Positions 10,791 through 22,798 of a DNA stretch of 64,000 nt are shown here, piece by piece. The first letter of the stretch is position 1, and every line of letters begins with the position of its first letter. The notes beneath the pieces are model-generated. The model saw nothing but the letters and a program-made list of their open reading frames with translations, was not told the origin of the DNA and ran no database searches. The DNA is from Eutypa lata (taxonomy: Eukaryota; Ascomycota; Sordariomycetes; Xylariales; Diatrypaceae): NCBI GenBank assembly GCA_022661535.1, contig JAKULF010000005.1, positions 620,001 through 684,000 of the forward strand. Reading direction: 5' to 3'. The position numbers and the translations under genes were made by a program.

Positions 10791-12248
10791 TCAGGAAGAA
10801 CCGCATCTGCCGCAATACCCACATGAGCCTGAGCAATTAGTAAAGTCACCTTCAGTATCATCCTTCCATCCAACAATATCATCGTCGCCACTTGATTTCT
10901 CTTCATTAGCTTCATTAGAACGAGCATCCTGTCTTCCCGCAATCCACGTCGCCTTCACCGTTGGCGACAGCGCATCATTCGCATCATCCAGCGCCTCGCG
11001 AACTTCCAGGACTCCCTTTCCGTCATGGCTCAGCTCCAGCTTCTTGCTCTGATTCGTACGGACATGAGCATTGATCTGGTGCACGAGGGAGGCCAGTTTA
11101 GCCAGATCATCTTTATGAGTTTCTTCCCACGCCTTCACCTTGTCGCGCACATCATGGATCTGGATGTCCTTGAAAAGACCCCAGTCATGGTACGCGAGGA
11201 TAAACTTGGGGATCTGAGCCACCCAGAGTCGAGGAAGCTCTTCCCCAAGAGTGTCGTTAAACCTCTTCTTGATGCTTCGCGTTTTGAGATCGAATATGCG
11301 ACTCTGGTCGACAAGGCTCCCGGCAGATTGGATTTTCAGTCCGGCGCTGGATGCGGCTGATGCCTTTGACGAGATACGCGTATCATCAAGCGATGACAGG
11401 ATCTCAGAAACCTCGGCGGAAGCCTTGCTGGATGCAGTGCTAGCAGTCGTCGTTTTTCCCGTCGCGCGACCTGGTTCCTCAATATACCCATCCGCTCCAA
11501 AACGGACAAGGAACCGGAGGCCGCCAAAGTTGTATCGGAGTAGGCGCTCATTCGAAGCTGACCCTTTGACATCGCGATCCCAGGTGGTATAATTCTCCGG
11601 GAACGTATGGCCGAAGCCACGGATATCCGGTATCAACTCAGTCGGGGAGTTCTCCCTCCGAACGAAGAACACGGTCCCCTCGACCATCTCGACCAGGATG
11701 CGGAAGGACTTATCTTGTCCCCTTACGAAGCGTAGGAGGTTCCCTAGGGTGCTGCCGCAGGCTACGATGTCTACGGTGCCCGCGCGACAGATTTCAGGGG
11801 ACGCCTTGAGCCCGGCAAGGATAGCTGGTTCCATCGGGTGTTTCGGATACCGTGCTGCGTTCTTGTCCCTGTAGTATTCTCCGCTGTCTTCGGTTAGACG
11901 GGTGGGGTGGGCAAGCGGTGTCCATCGTGGCGGTCGGCCTGGGTCTTCATCAGCTTGGTTCAAAACCCCCTAGCTATAGGATGAGGTCACCTTACCAGGG
12001 ACAAGAATCGTAGGATCATGAGCATCGATCCAGCTATATGATGCTATGGTGGAGCATTCTGAGATGATGGCCTTGTCTTCAAATGTCTTGCTTGTGTGGC
12101 TGAGGTGATCTACTCGGATCTCCCGAATCAGTGCTCCGAGCGGAGGCGCGGGCACCGTGGACTGCTGCGGCGGTTTTCTCTGTGCTGGCTTTCCCCAGGT
12201 TCTACCGATGGTTTGATACGGTCGGCTTCTGCGACTTGGGTCATACAT
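10791..12248 (-). CDS. Fungal protein of the type often labelled 'geranylgeranyl pyrophosphate synthetase'; true function unknown
   Basis: Two exons, 12248-11996 and 11938-10791, give 466 residues. The 57-nt intron (11939-11995) has donor GTAAGG, branch CTGAT and acceptor CCCAG, and restores VPG|RPPRWTP. The core, about residues 85-230, contains DSGEYYRDKNAARYPKHPME, RAGTVDIVACGSTLGNLLRF, FRILVEMVEGTVFFVRRENS and GFGHTFPENYTTWD, which I associate with a widespread fungal family. Database labels as a prenyl synthase are probably wrong: there is no paired Asp-rich active site in prenyltransferase context, and the single DDAND near the C-terminus looks fortuitous. A Ser/Thr/Ala-rich linker, a charged helix region (VRDKVKAWEETHKDDLAKLA) and a C-terminal Cys cluster (CSGSCGYCGRC) follow. 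The gene is divergent from the helicase/AAA gene, with 637 bases between the start codons. Confidence 0.85.
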
Positions 12249-12885
12249 TGTGAAGAATTGGTGATGTTGCTTGTTCTCTGGTTGATGTTAGTTCTTAGTG
12301 CTATATGATAACAAGCTTATTATAACTGAGGAAGAGAGTGATGAATATCTGGTCAACTAATATAACTATAACATCTCATATAATCTTGGGGGCGCATTGC
12401 TGCCTGAAAAAAGGCTGTGACGTTGGCATTAGGAATTACATTTCGGTGAGAGCCATGGGGGGAAACGCGCTTATGCGACTTCCCTCCCGAAAGGCAACTC
12501 GAAATTCCAACGTCGCACACCAATGAAACCCGTCCAAGTTTCGAGAGATCAATCAATATTTCTGCCTTGACGCAAATGCGCGGCTTATGTTGGTCTTCTC
12601 ATCGTCGATGTCGAACGGATATGCAAGGCGGACCAATCAGATGAGTTTGTGTAGCATTGAATCGGATGCAGGAGGCCCACGATGAGAAAACACCAAGCCA
12701 ATGAATCGAGATGCACATATCAACAGATATTCTAGGACTTTCTAATGCGTTGATGACATGTGAGACAATTTTGTATGCTCCTTTTCTTTTTATGTCTCAA
12801 TCGTCTCCCTTCGTTTCAACATTACTCACGCTTTCCTGCTTTCTTCAGAGAGCGACTCACTCTGCGAGTCCCACCCACCATCACC
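12249..12885. promoter_or_regulatory. Bidirectional promoter region between divergent genes
   Basis: A 637-base interval separates the start codons of two divergently transcribed genes. It must hold both promoters, and the right half turns pyrimidine-rich (CTCCTTTTCTTTTTATGTCTC-like) before the plus-strand ATG at 12886. No specific operator could be identified by eye. Confidence 0.45.
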
Positions 12886-15800
12886 ATGCCACCAAAATCT
12901 GATGCTGACGGTCGCTCTGGAAAGCTTCGTAAGCTTTTCAGAGAAGTTGTCGCCGGAAGACGCAGGATTACCAGCTCTAGTGACGGCAAGCTTTTCATCG
13001 AGGCTGTCCAGATCCATGAAGCCCCATCTGTCTGCGTAGAAACTCTGGCCACCAGCTCAAATGGCTTGGAGGCTATTCGCACCAGTGTTAGGGCGGATCT
13101 CTCAACCTCATTCATCCAATCGCATGTTATGGGACTTCTTCTCGTACTGTCGACGCCGGAGATCAAAGCTCTAGCAGAAGGACAGATCTTGAGCCGAGTA
13201 CTCCATGTGATTGTGAATCCGCCAACAGTGTGGAATGAGCTTCTCAAGCTTTTCAACAACAAGCAGATGGAAGACGAGCATTTGATGCCACTCGCTTGGC
13301 TCACGTATGAGCTTCTCACGATATCTCATGAGTTAGAGCTCGATGTCCTCTCTGACGCGCAGCGTATCATCAAAACTGGGCGGCTTGGGAAATCGGCAAC
13401 GCACGCAACACGCGAACTGGCCTACAAGATCGAGAAAGTGATTCATTTGAAGACTGCATCATTGCCCACGGATGCATCATACTCACCGGGCGGCCGGCAT
13501 GACAACGACTTCGCGGAATTTCGGAAAATTGCCATCTACCCTACCCCTGACGAGCTGTTGTCCGACGAAACCCCATTCTATAGACAAGCCCGCGAAGTCT
13601 ATGAGACTAAGCTTTCTGATCGCGTCGCTGTCCACCTGGACAACCAATTCCGGCTCCTGCGCGAGGACATGCTTGCAGAGCTCCGAGAGGACCGGAAGCT
13701 GGTCCTCGGGAAAAAGAAGGGAAGGCATGCAGGCCTGGTTTTATCCGCCCTCAAGCCCGTCAGTATCGAGTTGGGTGACGAGAAACGGGGTAAGATGTGT
13801 TCTCTGGCGGTTGAATGCGCGAGTGGGCTCAATCAAATGAACCCTAATAAACGCCGCCAATTCCTCACGGAGAACAATAAATATTTGAAGCATCAGGCCT
13901 TCGGAGCCCTCCTTCAGGGTGGTGAGGTGTGCGCATTCGCATTCGTCAACCGGGATGTGGATCTGCTCTGCCAACAGATACCTATTGTGTGTCTCCAGTT
14001 CACCGATAACAAGGCTCTAGGAAAAGCCTTGCTCATGCTAAAAGCCAACGAGAATATCAGTTTCATGCTCGTTGATACGCCTGTCTTCGCATGTAAGTAC
14101 TAAAAATGAGTTAAAATCTTACCTTGTTCTTTTCTGGAACCTTCTCCAGGATACGGTGAAAGTCACAAACTAACTTGTTTTTACAAAATAGACGAGCCTG
14201 TCCTCAACCAGTTGAAGACGATGAACGAGCTTCCCCTTCAAGATGCCCTTTTGGATGTTGAAGCAACTCAGAGCTCAGGAGAGTCTAATGCATCCAAACT
14301 GTCCAATGGCCTGCAATCCCATCTAGCTGAATTAGAGGAGGGTATGGATTCCTCACAAGTCAATGCCATGAGAAGTGCGCTCGGTCAGCGAGTGAGCGCT
14401 ATTCAGGGGCCACCTGGCACCGGGAAGTCTTTCACTGGGTCTCGGATTGCGAAAGCGCTCTTTTCTCACACCAAATCCAGAATCATGGTAATTGCCTACA
14501 CCAATCACGCACTGGATCAGTTCTTAGAAGAACTGCTAGATGCCGGGATTCCTGGGAGTGCCATGGTCAGGCTAGGCTCCAAGTCCACAGAGAGGACGTT
14601 ATCCTTAGTCATGCCTTGGCACCATCATAACGTACCATCTGATCATCGTGGGGTTATTGGCGGGCTTAAAGATGAACAATCTAAGCTCCGTTTAGATATC
14701 GAGGACGCGTTTAGGGAATACTTCAGTCTTAACGTCAAACATTCCTTTCAGCCTATAATGGAGCACCTTGAGTTCTCTACAGACGATCGCCCTTTCTACG
14801 ACGCATTCACCGTGCCTTCCAAAGATCAAAAATGGAAGGTTGTTGGAAAGAGGGGAAGGGCGGTTGGACCAGACTACTTGTTCAATCGTTGGAAGGAGGG
14901 CGGAAGTCCGGACATGTTTACCAGGAATATCCCCAAGCCTAAGCGACTAGAGCACATCTGGGAGATGACACCCCCACTGAGGCATGAATTCCTAATGAAG
15001 TGGAAACATGAGATGATACAAGAGAAGGTTGAGAACATTGAAGCACTTTGCCGGGAACATGACAGCAATCAGCAGAAAATAGACGATCTCTACAACATGG
15101 GCAAAGTGGAACTACTTCGATCCAAGAGAATCATCGGGTGTACTACGACTGCAGCCGCTATGCAGCAGAAACTCATCTGCGGCGCTAACCCCGACGTCAT
15201 CCTCGTTGAAGAGGCGGGAGAGATATTAGAGTGCCATATCCTCGCAGCAATGGCACCCTCCGTTGAGCAACTCATCTTAATAGGCGACCATAAACAGCTT
15301 CGTCCTAAGGTGAAAAACTACGGTCTATCGGTGGCAAGCGGAGACGGATATGACCTCAACATGTCTTTATTCGAGAGGCTGATCCTCCAGGGTTTCAAGC
15401 ACACAACATTGAGTAGGCAGCACCGAATGCATCCGGAAATATCGATGTTTCCAAGAGCGCTTACGTACCCGGACCTTGAAGATGGTCTGAGGACCACCGA
15501 CCGTCCAGCTATCGAGGGCTTGCGGGACCGAGTGATCTTTATCAACCATGAACACCCCGAGACTGAACAGCCACAAATCATGGATAAAGGTGATGCGGGT
15601 ATGAAAGCAAGCAAGCAAAATGAATTTGAAGCAGTGATGATATTGCGAATGGTGAGGTATCTGGCCCAACAAGGCTATGGGACTAACAAGATGGTCGTAT
15701 TGACCCCGTACTTGGGCCAACTTCGTCTACTTCGCAAGCAACTCGAGCAGGAAAACGACCCAGTCCTCAATGACCTCGACGCATCTGCCCTCATTCAAGC

Positions 15801-18800
15801 TGGTTTGATGACACAGGCAGCCTCTAAGGTCGGCAAGAAACCATTGCGCATATCTACAATCGGTGAGATGATTATTCAACATTGAACTGCAGTGCACCTT
15901 GCTTACACGATTTACAGATAATTACCAAGGCGAGGAAAGCGACATCGTCATCGCGTCTCTTACACGAAGTAACAAACGCGGCCAGATTGGCTTCATGTCT
16001 GAACCAGAGCGGCTGAACGTTCTTATTACTCGCGCAAGAAACTGTCTCATCATGCTCGGCAATATGGAAACATTTATGAAGAGCAAAGGAAACTCTACTT
16101 GGGTTCCGTTCTTCGAAATTCTAAAGAAACGCGACCACCTTTATGATGGTTTCCCTATACGATGCGAACGCCATCCTGATAAAGTCGCCTCGCTCAAAGA
16201 ACCCAATGACTTTGATAAATATTCCCCTGACGGGGGTTGTGAAGAGCCTTGGTATGTTGCGGATTATCTCAAGTTTCACGTCAACACGAATCTAACCCCT
16301 GGACAGTGGCGCAATGCTCAAATTTTGCTTGCACAAGTGCAAACGCAGATGCCACCGGGTATTGAACCATTCTCAGGTCGAATGCATCGTTCTCATCGAA
16401 AAGACTTGCGACAGGATGCACAAGCGTAAAGTCATGTGCAATAAGAAAAGCGAAGTCTGTCGAAAGTGCCTCGACGAGGACAAAGCCCAGGAGAGGCGGA
16501 TTAAGAGAGATCTTGACCTGGAGCTAGAGCGAGTTAGAAAACAGGAGGCATACAATAAAGAGCTCGCGCAGTACCAAGATGAGATCGACCATCAGCGCCG
16601 CCTCATGAAGAACATGACTGAGGCGGAAGCGCAGAAGCAAGCACTAGAGCAGCAGAAGAATCAGCTCAAGGGGTTGAAAGAAACTGCTTCTAGGATGTCG
16701 GAGGCCAAGAAATCACAGACGACAGCCTCGACTGCGAAGGCACCACTCCAGAAGCCAAAGGAGAAACCCAAGCCAAAAGATATTTCAATGCTCCCGAACG
16801 GACCTGAAGAAGAGTGGGAGTACGAGAAGGAGTTCGAAGGGGCCCGGAACAATACTTTGGATCAGCTGATGGACATGATCGGCCTCGACGAAGTCAAGCA
16901 GGCCTTTCTCGAGATCAAGGGTAAGGTTGACACGAAGGTTCGCCAGCAGGTAGCTCTCACATCTGAAAGATTCAACTGCTCGCTTCTGGGTAACCCGGGA
17001 ACAGGTAAGCGACCCAAATGGATTTCTGACCATCAAGAGCATTACTAATCAATGTCATCCATCAGGAAAAACGACCGTGGCGCGCTTATATGCCAACTTC
17101 CTCACATCTGTCGGAGTTCTGCCTGGCTCGCGCTTCGAGGAGGCTACGGGTTCTAAACTAGCGAACATCGGAGTTACCGGATGTCAGAAACTCATTGATA
17201 GTGTCCTCAACGACGGAGGTGGTGTCATCTTCATCGACGAAGCCTATCAGCTCACCTCTGGAAACAGCCACGGCGGCGCCGCGGTACTCGACTATCTCCT
17301 CCCAGAGGTTGAGAACCTCACAGGCAAGATCGTATTCGTCTTAGCCGGTTACAACAAGCAGATGGAGAGCTTCTTCTCGCACAATCCAGGACTACCCAGC
17401 CGGTTCCCCATCGAGATGAAGTTCGCTGACTACACCGACACGGAACTTCTCAAGATCCTCGGCCTTAAGATCACGAAGCAGTACAACGGGACTATGCAGT
17501 GCGAAGATGGCCTAGAGGGCTTGTTCTGCCGAATTGTGGCACGGCGGGTCGGCCGTGGCCGTGGACGCGAAGGCTTCGGAAATGCCAGGACCATCGAGAA
17601 CACGCTGGCCAAAATCACACAACGTCAAGCGATGCGACTGACTCGGGAGCGTCGCGCAAAGCGCCAACCTGATGACTTGCTGCTCACGAAGGAGGACCTC
17701 ATAGGGCCTGAGCCATCTGAAGCCCTGGCCAAGTCTGAGGGTTGGAGAAAGTTGAACAAGCTTACTGGGCTGAAATCGGTGAAGCAGGCTGTCAAGGCGC
17801 TGGTTTCCAGCGTCGAGCAGAACTACCAACGCGAGCTTACCGAGCAGCCGCCGATTGAGTATTCTCTGAACAAGGTCTTCCTTGGTAACCCGGGCACCGG
17901 GAAAACTACAGTAGCTAAGCTGTACGGTCAGATCCTGGTTGACCTTGGATTGCTATCTAAGGGTGAAGGTAAGTTTCGTCATTAATGTCATCTACTGAGC
18001 GAAAGTCAATAGTCGGGTGAGAATGTGCTGATACTCCCTAGTGGTCGTGAGAAATCCATCAGATTTCGTTGGCGCAGCCCTTGGCCAATCTGAGCAGCAA
18101 ACCAAGGGTATCTTAGCCGCTAGTCTGGGCAAGGTCCTCGTCATTGACGAAGCCTACGGTCTGTACGGCGGTGGGGGCCAACAAGGCTCTTCAAGCGACC
18201 CATACAAGACGGCTGTGGTCGACACCATTGTGGCCGAAGTACAAAGCGTTCCTGGTGATGACCGATGCGTATTGCTCCTGGGATACAAGGATCAGATGGA
18301 AAACATGTTTCAGAATGTCAACCCGGGCCTGAGTAGGCGGTTTCCCCTTTCGTCCGCATTCGAATTCGAGGACTTCGACAACGCCGAGTTAGGTGAGATC
18401 CTGAGCCTGAAACTAGGCCAACAGGCCTTCAAGGTCACCGGCCAAGCTAGAGACGTGGCAATGGAAATGTTGGACCGCGCACGTAATCGACCAAACTTTG
18501 GCAACGCTGGAGAGATCGATATCATTCTGGGTACAGCCAAGGCGAGACACCAGTTGAGGTTGACACGCGGTGAATCCAAGCTCGTCGACACTCTAGAGCC
18601 CATCGACTTTGATGAGAATTTCAACCGTGCCCAGGGTTCCGAAACAGACGTCCGAAGGCTATTTGAGGGAACGGTCGGGTCTGTGGATATCATCAAGCTG
18701 CTGCTCGGCTACCAGGATACCGTGCGGACAATGAAAACTCTCGACATGGACCCGAAGGAGAACATCCCGTTCAACTTCTTGTTCAGGGGCCCACCCGGAA

Positions 18801-20126
18801 CCGGGAAGACGACGACTGCCAAGAAGATGGGGAAGGTCTTCTACGACATGGGATTCCTAGCCACGGCCGAGGTCATCGAGTGCTCTGCGACTGACCTGAT
18901 AGGGCAATATGTTGGCCAAACGGGGCCGAAAGTCCAGCAGCTCTTAGATAAGGCTCTAGGAAAGGTGCTATTCATTGATGAGGCCTATCGTCTTGCTGAT
19001 GGGGGCTTCGCGACCGAAGCGGTCAATGAACTGGTCGACTCTGTTACTAAGGACAGGTACAAGAAGAAACTAGTCATCATCCTCGCTGGATACGAGTCTG
19101 ACATCAACCGCCTAATGTCCATCAACGAAGGTCTCACATCGCGCTTCCCAGAGGTGATCAACTTCCGCAGCCTCGACCCTCGTGAGTGCATGTCGCTCCT
19201 GACCAAGGTTCTCTCCAAGCAAAAGGAGGCGCTCAAACCCAAAGGCGTTTCCTTTGACCTGACGGCCTTGGACTCTCCCACCTCGGCATTCTCCACCAAC
19301 GTCACAGACTTATTCTCTGGTCTCTCCAAGCAGCCCAGCTGGGCGAGCGCACGAGACGTGAACACACTGGCGCAGCAAGTCTTCAAGGAGATGCTCCAGG
19401 ATAAGACCGAACTACAGTCGAAGCGTTTGGTTGTCAAGGAATGTGTCGTTGTTTTGAAGCTGGAGGAGCTCTTCAGGGAGCGCGAATCCCGGAGTCGAAT
19501 GAGCCAGGAGAATCAGCGGAGGGACTTGAATGCACCCTTCCAGACCCAAACGGCTCCCAATACGGCTCCCAATATCGTCACATCCACAACTACGCAGGCC
19601 AATGCTCCAGATGAGCCCGAGCCCGAGCCCGAGTCCGAGCTTCAGCCTCAGCAAGATGAGACAGTTAAACAAGAGAGGGGACCTCAACAGCCCTCCGGCG
19701 AAGCCCAACGAGACGCTGGAGTGAGCGATGCGGTCTGGGAGCAACTTCAGAGGGACAGACAAGCCGAGCAGGAGAAGGAAGATGAGTACAGGAGACTGCA
19801 GGAGGCCAAGGACAAGGCTACGGACGTGGCTCGGATGAAAATCATCAAGAAGATCCTGGAAGAGGAAAGGAGACGCAAGGAGGAGGCTGAGAAGCAGGAG
19901 AAACTGAAGCAGATGGGCGTTTGCCCCGCAGGTTTCCACGTAAGTCGACTTTTCTTTCTATATGTGTACTTCAGGGTTGATACTTTCTGTTTTTTTTATT
20001 TAAAAAAGAACTTACAAGTTGTTATGCTGACTAGTACTTCAGTGGATCAAGCAAGAGGGCGGCTACCGCTGTGCTGGCGGAGCACATTTCGTGTCGGGTT
20101 CTCAGCTGGAATCGCTGCTTCGTTAA
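12886..20126 (+). CDS. NFX1/ZNFX1-like SF1 helicase fused to three CbxX/SpoVK-type AAA+ domains
   Basis: Seven exons (12886-14092, 14192-15862, 15918-16251, 16307-17004, 17066-17968, 18042-19939, 20043-20126) give 2264 residues; the start CACCATGCC is favourable. Order: N-terminal helical region (1-460); UPF1-like SF1 helicase with Walker A GPPGTGKS (about 472), AYTNHALDQFL, Walker B variant VEEAGE (about 742), GDHKQLRP, SRQHRMHPEI, NYQGEESDIVIASLTRSN (about 960) and RLNVLITRARNCL (about 991); a Cys/His-rich remnant of NFX1 fingers (about 1066-1127, CEEPC...CLHKCKRRCH...CNKKSEVCRKC); a coiled coil; three AAA+ modules with Walker A GNPGTGKTT (about 1298), GNPGTGKTT (about 1576) and GPPGTGKTT (about 1854), each followed by an IDEAY Walker B; an acidic linker and coiled coil; and a terminal GVCPAGFHWIK...YRCAGG motif. 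All three ATPase sites look intact. NFX1-type helicases act on RNA, and animal ZNFX1 is antiviral; a similar role here is inference. Confidence 0.95.
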
Positions 20127-20232
20127 TTGTTTGAACTGAGTGCATTGCTTGATATAATTTTTGTCCGGGTTTGCCGAAGTGAAGAATGTAGGGAAACAAT
20201 GCCAGGTGAATATGGAAAAGAGTCGATAGATC

Positions 20233-22798
20233 TTAAATTAGCGTTACGGTCCGTCTATACTCTTCAGGTACTCCTTCATCTAAGTGACGCCAAAACTCGC
20301 GACAAGACCATCCCTTTCCCTCCAACATCATATCCCAAATCCCAGCACGGCGAAAAAAACCTGGTTTCCCTTCACAAGCAACAATTATTAACCCCCGTAT
20401 CCCTGTTCTTCCTCTTTCCTTCGTTTTCATAATAGGCATCACGTATGCTCCTCTGGAGCTATATAGCGGCTCATCATCATTTTCATCCATGATAAAATGG
20501 CAATCTCCACGGTTACCCGTTGTGTTTATTAGTGAGGGTATGTGATCTGTGTTGGAGTGGCCGAATTTGCAAGGACCGGTAATGATGTGACAAGACTTGT
20601 GAGCCAAACGTGTGGGCTTGATCGTATATAGAAGACAGTCCAGCTTCAAGTGCGTGTCCGCATTGTTGTCGTCGGCTAGTTGCCCCGTGATGGTATGCGC
20701 GTTATAGACTTCGAGAATGTTGATATACGTAGGAGGGGGTGTGTGATTAGCTTGCGGAAGAAAAACGGCTGTATCTAGTGATGCCCAGCTCCATGAAGGA
20801 GCAACATTATAGAGCGAATGGCCTTTTTCAAGAAAACCACCAGTTGTCCAGAGCAGCTGCGTGGGTAACCGTGACAGCCATAATCCAGCGACATAAAATG
20901 TCCATGCCTTGCAGGGTATCTTGAATGAGTGTGGCAACTCCAGGAATCGCCACTAATTTGTCGGTCGTAAATGTTAACGAACATTTGGAATATTGGTTTA
21001 CGATAATTCCCCAGCATCTCTGAACTTCGTCGTTTTTATCCACTATACGTCTGCATAGAGATACTCTGCTGTCATCTGTGCCATGTTTTTGTGATAATGA
21101 TCCCGGACAACCCCCCACGCCAGGAAACCTTCTCTCAGAAGAAGTATCCTTATACCTGATTGTATGATTTGACTGGAATAGCCTGACATCTTTCCTTCTG
21201 TGAGTTGAGTCTTGGTCGCTTGTATCCTGGGATTGTTTCAAAAGCTGCTTCATATCTTCCAAAAGAATACATATTCCTTTCATTCCTAGTACATCGGGTC
21301 CAAATCGAAAGTGCTTATCGAGTAAATAGCGGTTAGCTCTTTTTGCCATGTCGGAATAAGTTTTATGTGTAGCCGGGAATGATTCAGATGCCACATGTTC
21401 GTGGCATTCCCAAAGTAGCTGTTCATGACCGCAATGCAGCTGTCGAGGAGACAGAACGCGTTCTTGGAGTACCCACGCGCGCTTGTTAAGTGGTGCCCAT
21501 TCGATGTTTTCTGACCACGCGAGGGGGTTAGAGAAGAGGTATGTCTGCAGTGCATCGGGAGAATCCGTTTCCCTCCCTATATCAGGCTTCTGAGCTGAAC
21601 ATAGTGTGATCTTCATGGGGTGCATTAGGAAAGGATCGCGCGGGTAGAAGCAGCCCAAAGTCGGGCCCGTCGATGCCGATGCTGCGATATTGCACCGCGA
21701 GTTTTGGTAAATCTTTGTCATCGTCTTACTCTCTTCCTTCCAGTCCTGCCCACCTGGAGAGTCTTGTATTATACACAAGGAGTCAATGCAAAGATAGTTA
21801 ACTCCCAGAAACCGAGATAGACGGATCGCATCCTGGAACGACTTGGGAAGCTTGGCGAATGATATTCCTGTCGTTGTCATGTCTTTGTAGTTAGCCATGG
21901 TAAGCTTCTGTATGTGCTCATGCTCATTCCCCCAGCAGTGACTGAGCGTCATATAAGGCTCTTGGCGTAATATGTGTTTGGTAACATGAAGTTGAATGTC
22001 AAGGGACTCGATTTCCCCTTCACATGTGTTTCCAATGTATAGAAGGCGACTCGGCCGCCAGTTCTCGGGCGTTTCCCTTTTGCAGCCCTCGTGGTTGTCA
22101 ATGCAGTTCTGTATCCACCGACGGCATAGTTCCCATGACTCTAGGTTATCTGTGCTAGAGGTAAACGTATCGTTGGGCTCGGAATTCGCTTTAATATACA
22201 ACTTTTTCGCAACTGCAGAATGCGGAAATATAAAGTTCTCTGTAACTACGGTACCCAGATACGTGTTAATGCATGTTTATGTGTCATGAGCAGGACATCG
22301 TTTTTGGTTATATATAGTGAGATTGGTATTCTTACATCCTGCAGCGGTTGGGAATGCCAAAACCCCACCGCCCCGGGGCTGCATCTTAACATAGACTTCA
22401 CAAAAGAATACATCTCCATCGTAGTGTCCTGCGATATGAAGCCTTGTGTCATCCCAATCAATAGGAAGCTGAATGGGTTCGTTTTCAGGCTCCGGAGTCC
22501 GGTGTTGTCCCGGATCAACAAAGCGACCCCTTTCAGTCGCGAAGTGGTCACGTCGAATCCTATTTTCATTGATGGCGCATAAATGGCATCCGGTATTGAT
22601 TGCCTCGATTAGACTTTGCGCAGAGGGATGGTACTGTGACCTGATTTGCACTATCCCACCTCGCTTTGCCCCGTTTTGCTCCAACTCTAGTTCTGAGAAG
22701 GCCCCAGTGCAGTAGCGACACAGGTTTGGCCTGTGGACTTCAGTCAGGTCTATAATGTCGGACACAAAAGTTGACGTATAGGGCTGCACGCATGTCAT
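20233..22798 (-). CDS. HET-domain (heterokaryon incompatibility) protein, frameshifted near its middle
   Basis: Exon 1 (22798-22336) encodes an N-terminal Cys-containing region (NLCRYCTG, GCHLCAI). A 90-nt intron (22246-22335, donor GTAAGA, acceptor CCGTAG) leads to the HET domain: YMTLSHCWGN, LPKSFQDAIRLSRFLGVNYL, CIDSLCIIQDS, DWKEESKTMTKIYQNSRCNI, RAWVLQERVLSPRQLHCG. The frame continues to about 20911 (TDKLVAIPGVATLIQDTLQ) and must then switch by one base to the frame that carries YVAGLWLSRLPTQLLW, an expected continuation of HET proteins, and ends at 20233. No donor GT lies near the break, so an intron does not explain it. Either the allele is inactive or this is a sequence error. HET proteins trigger cell death on non-self recognition. 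The gene is convergent with the helicase/AAA gene, whose stop is only about 106 bases away. Confidence 0.85.
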
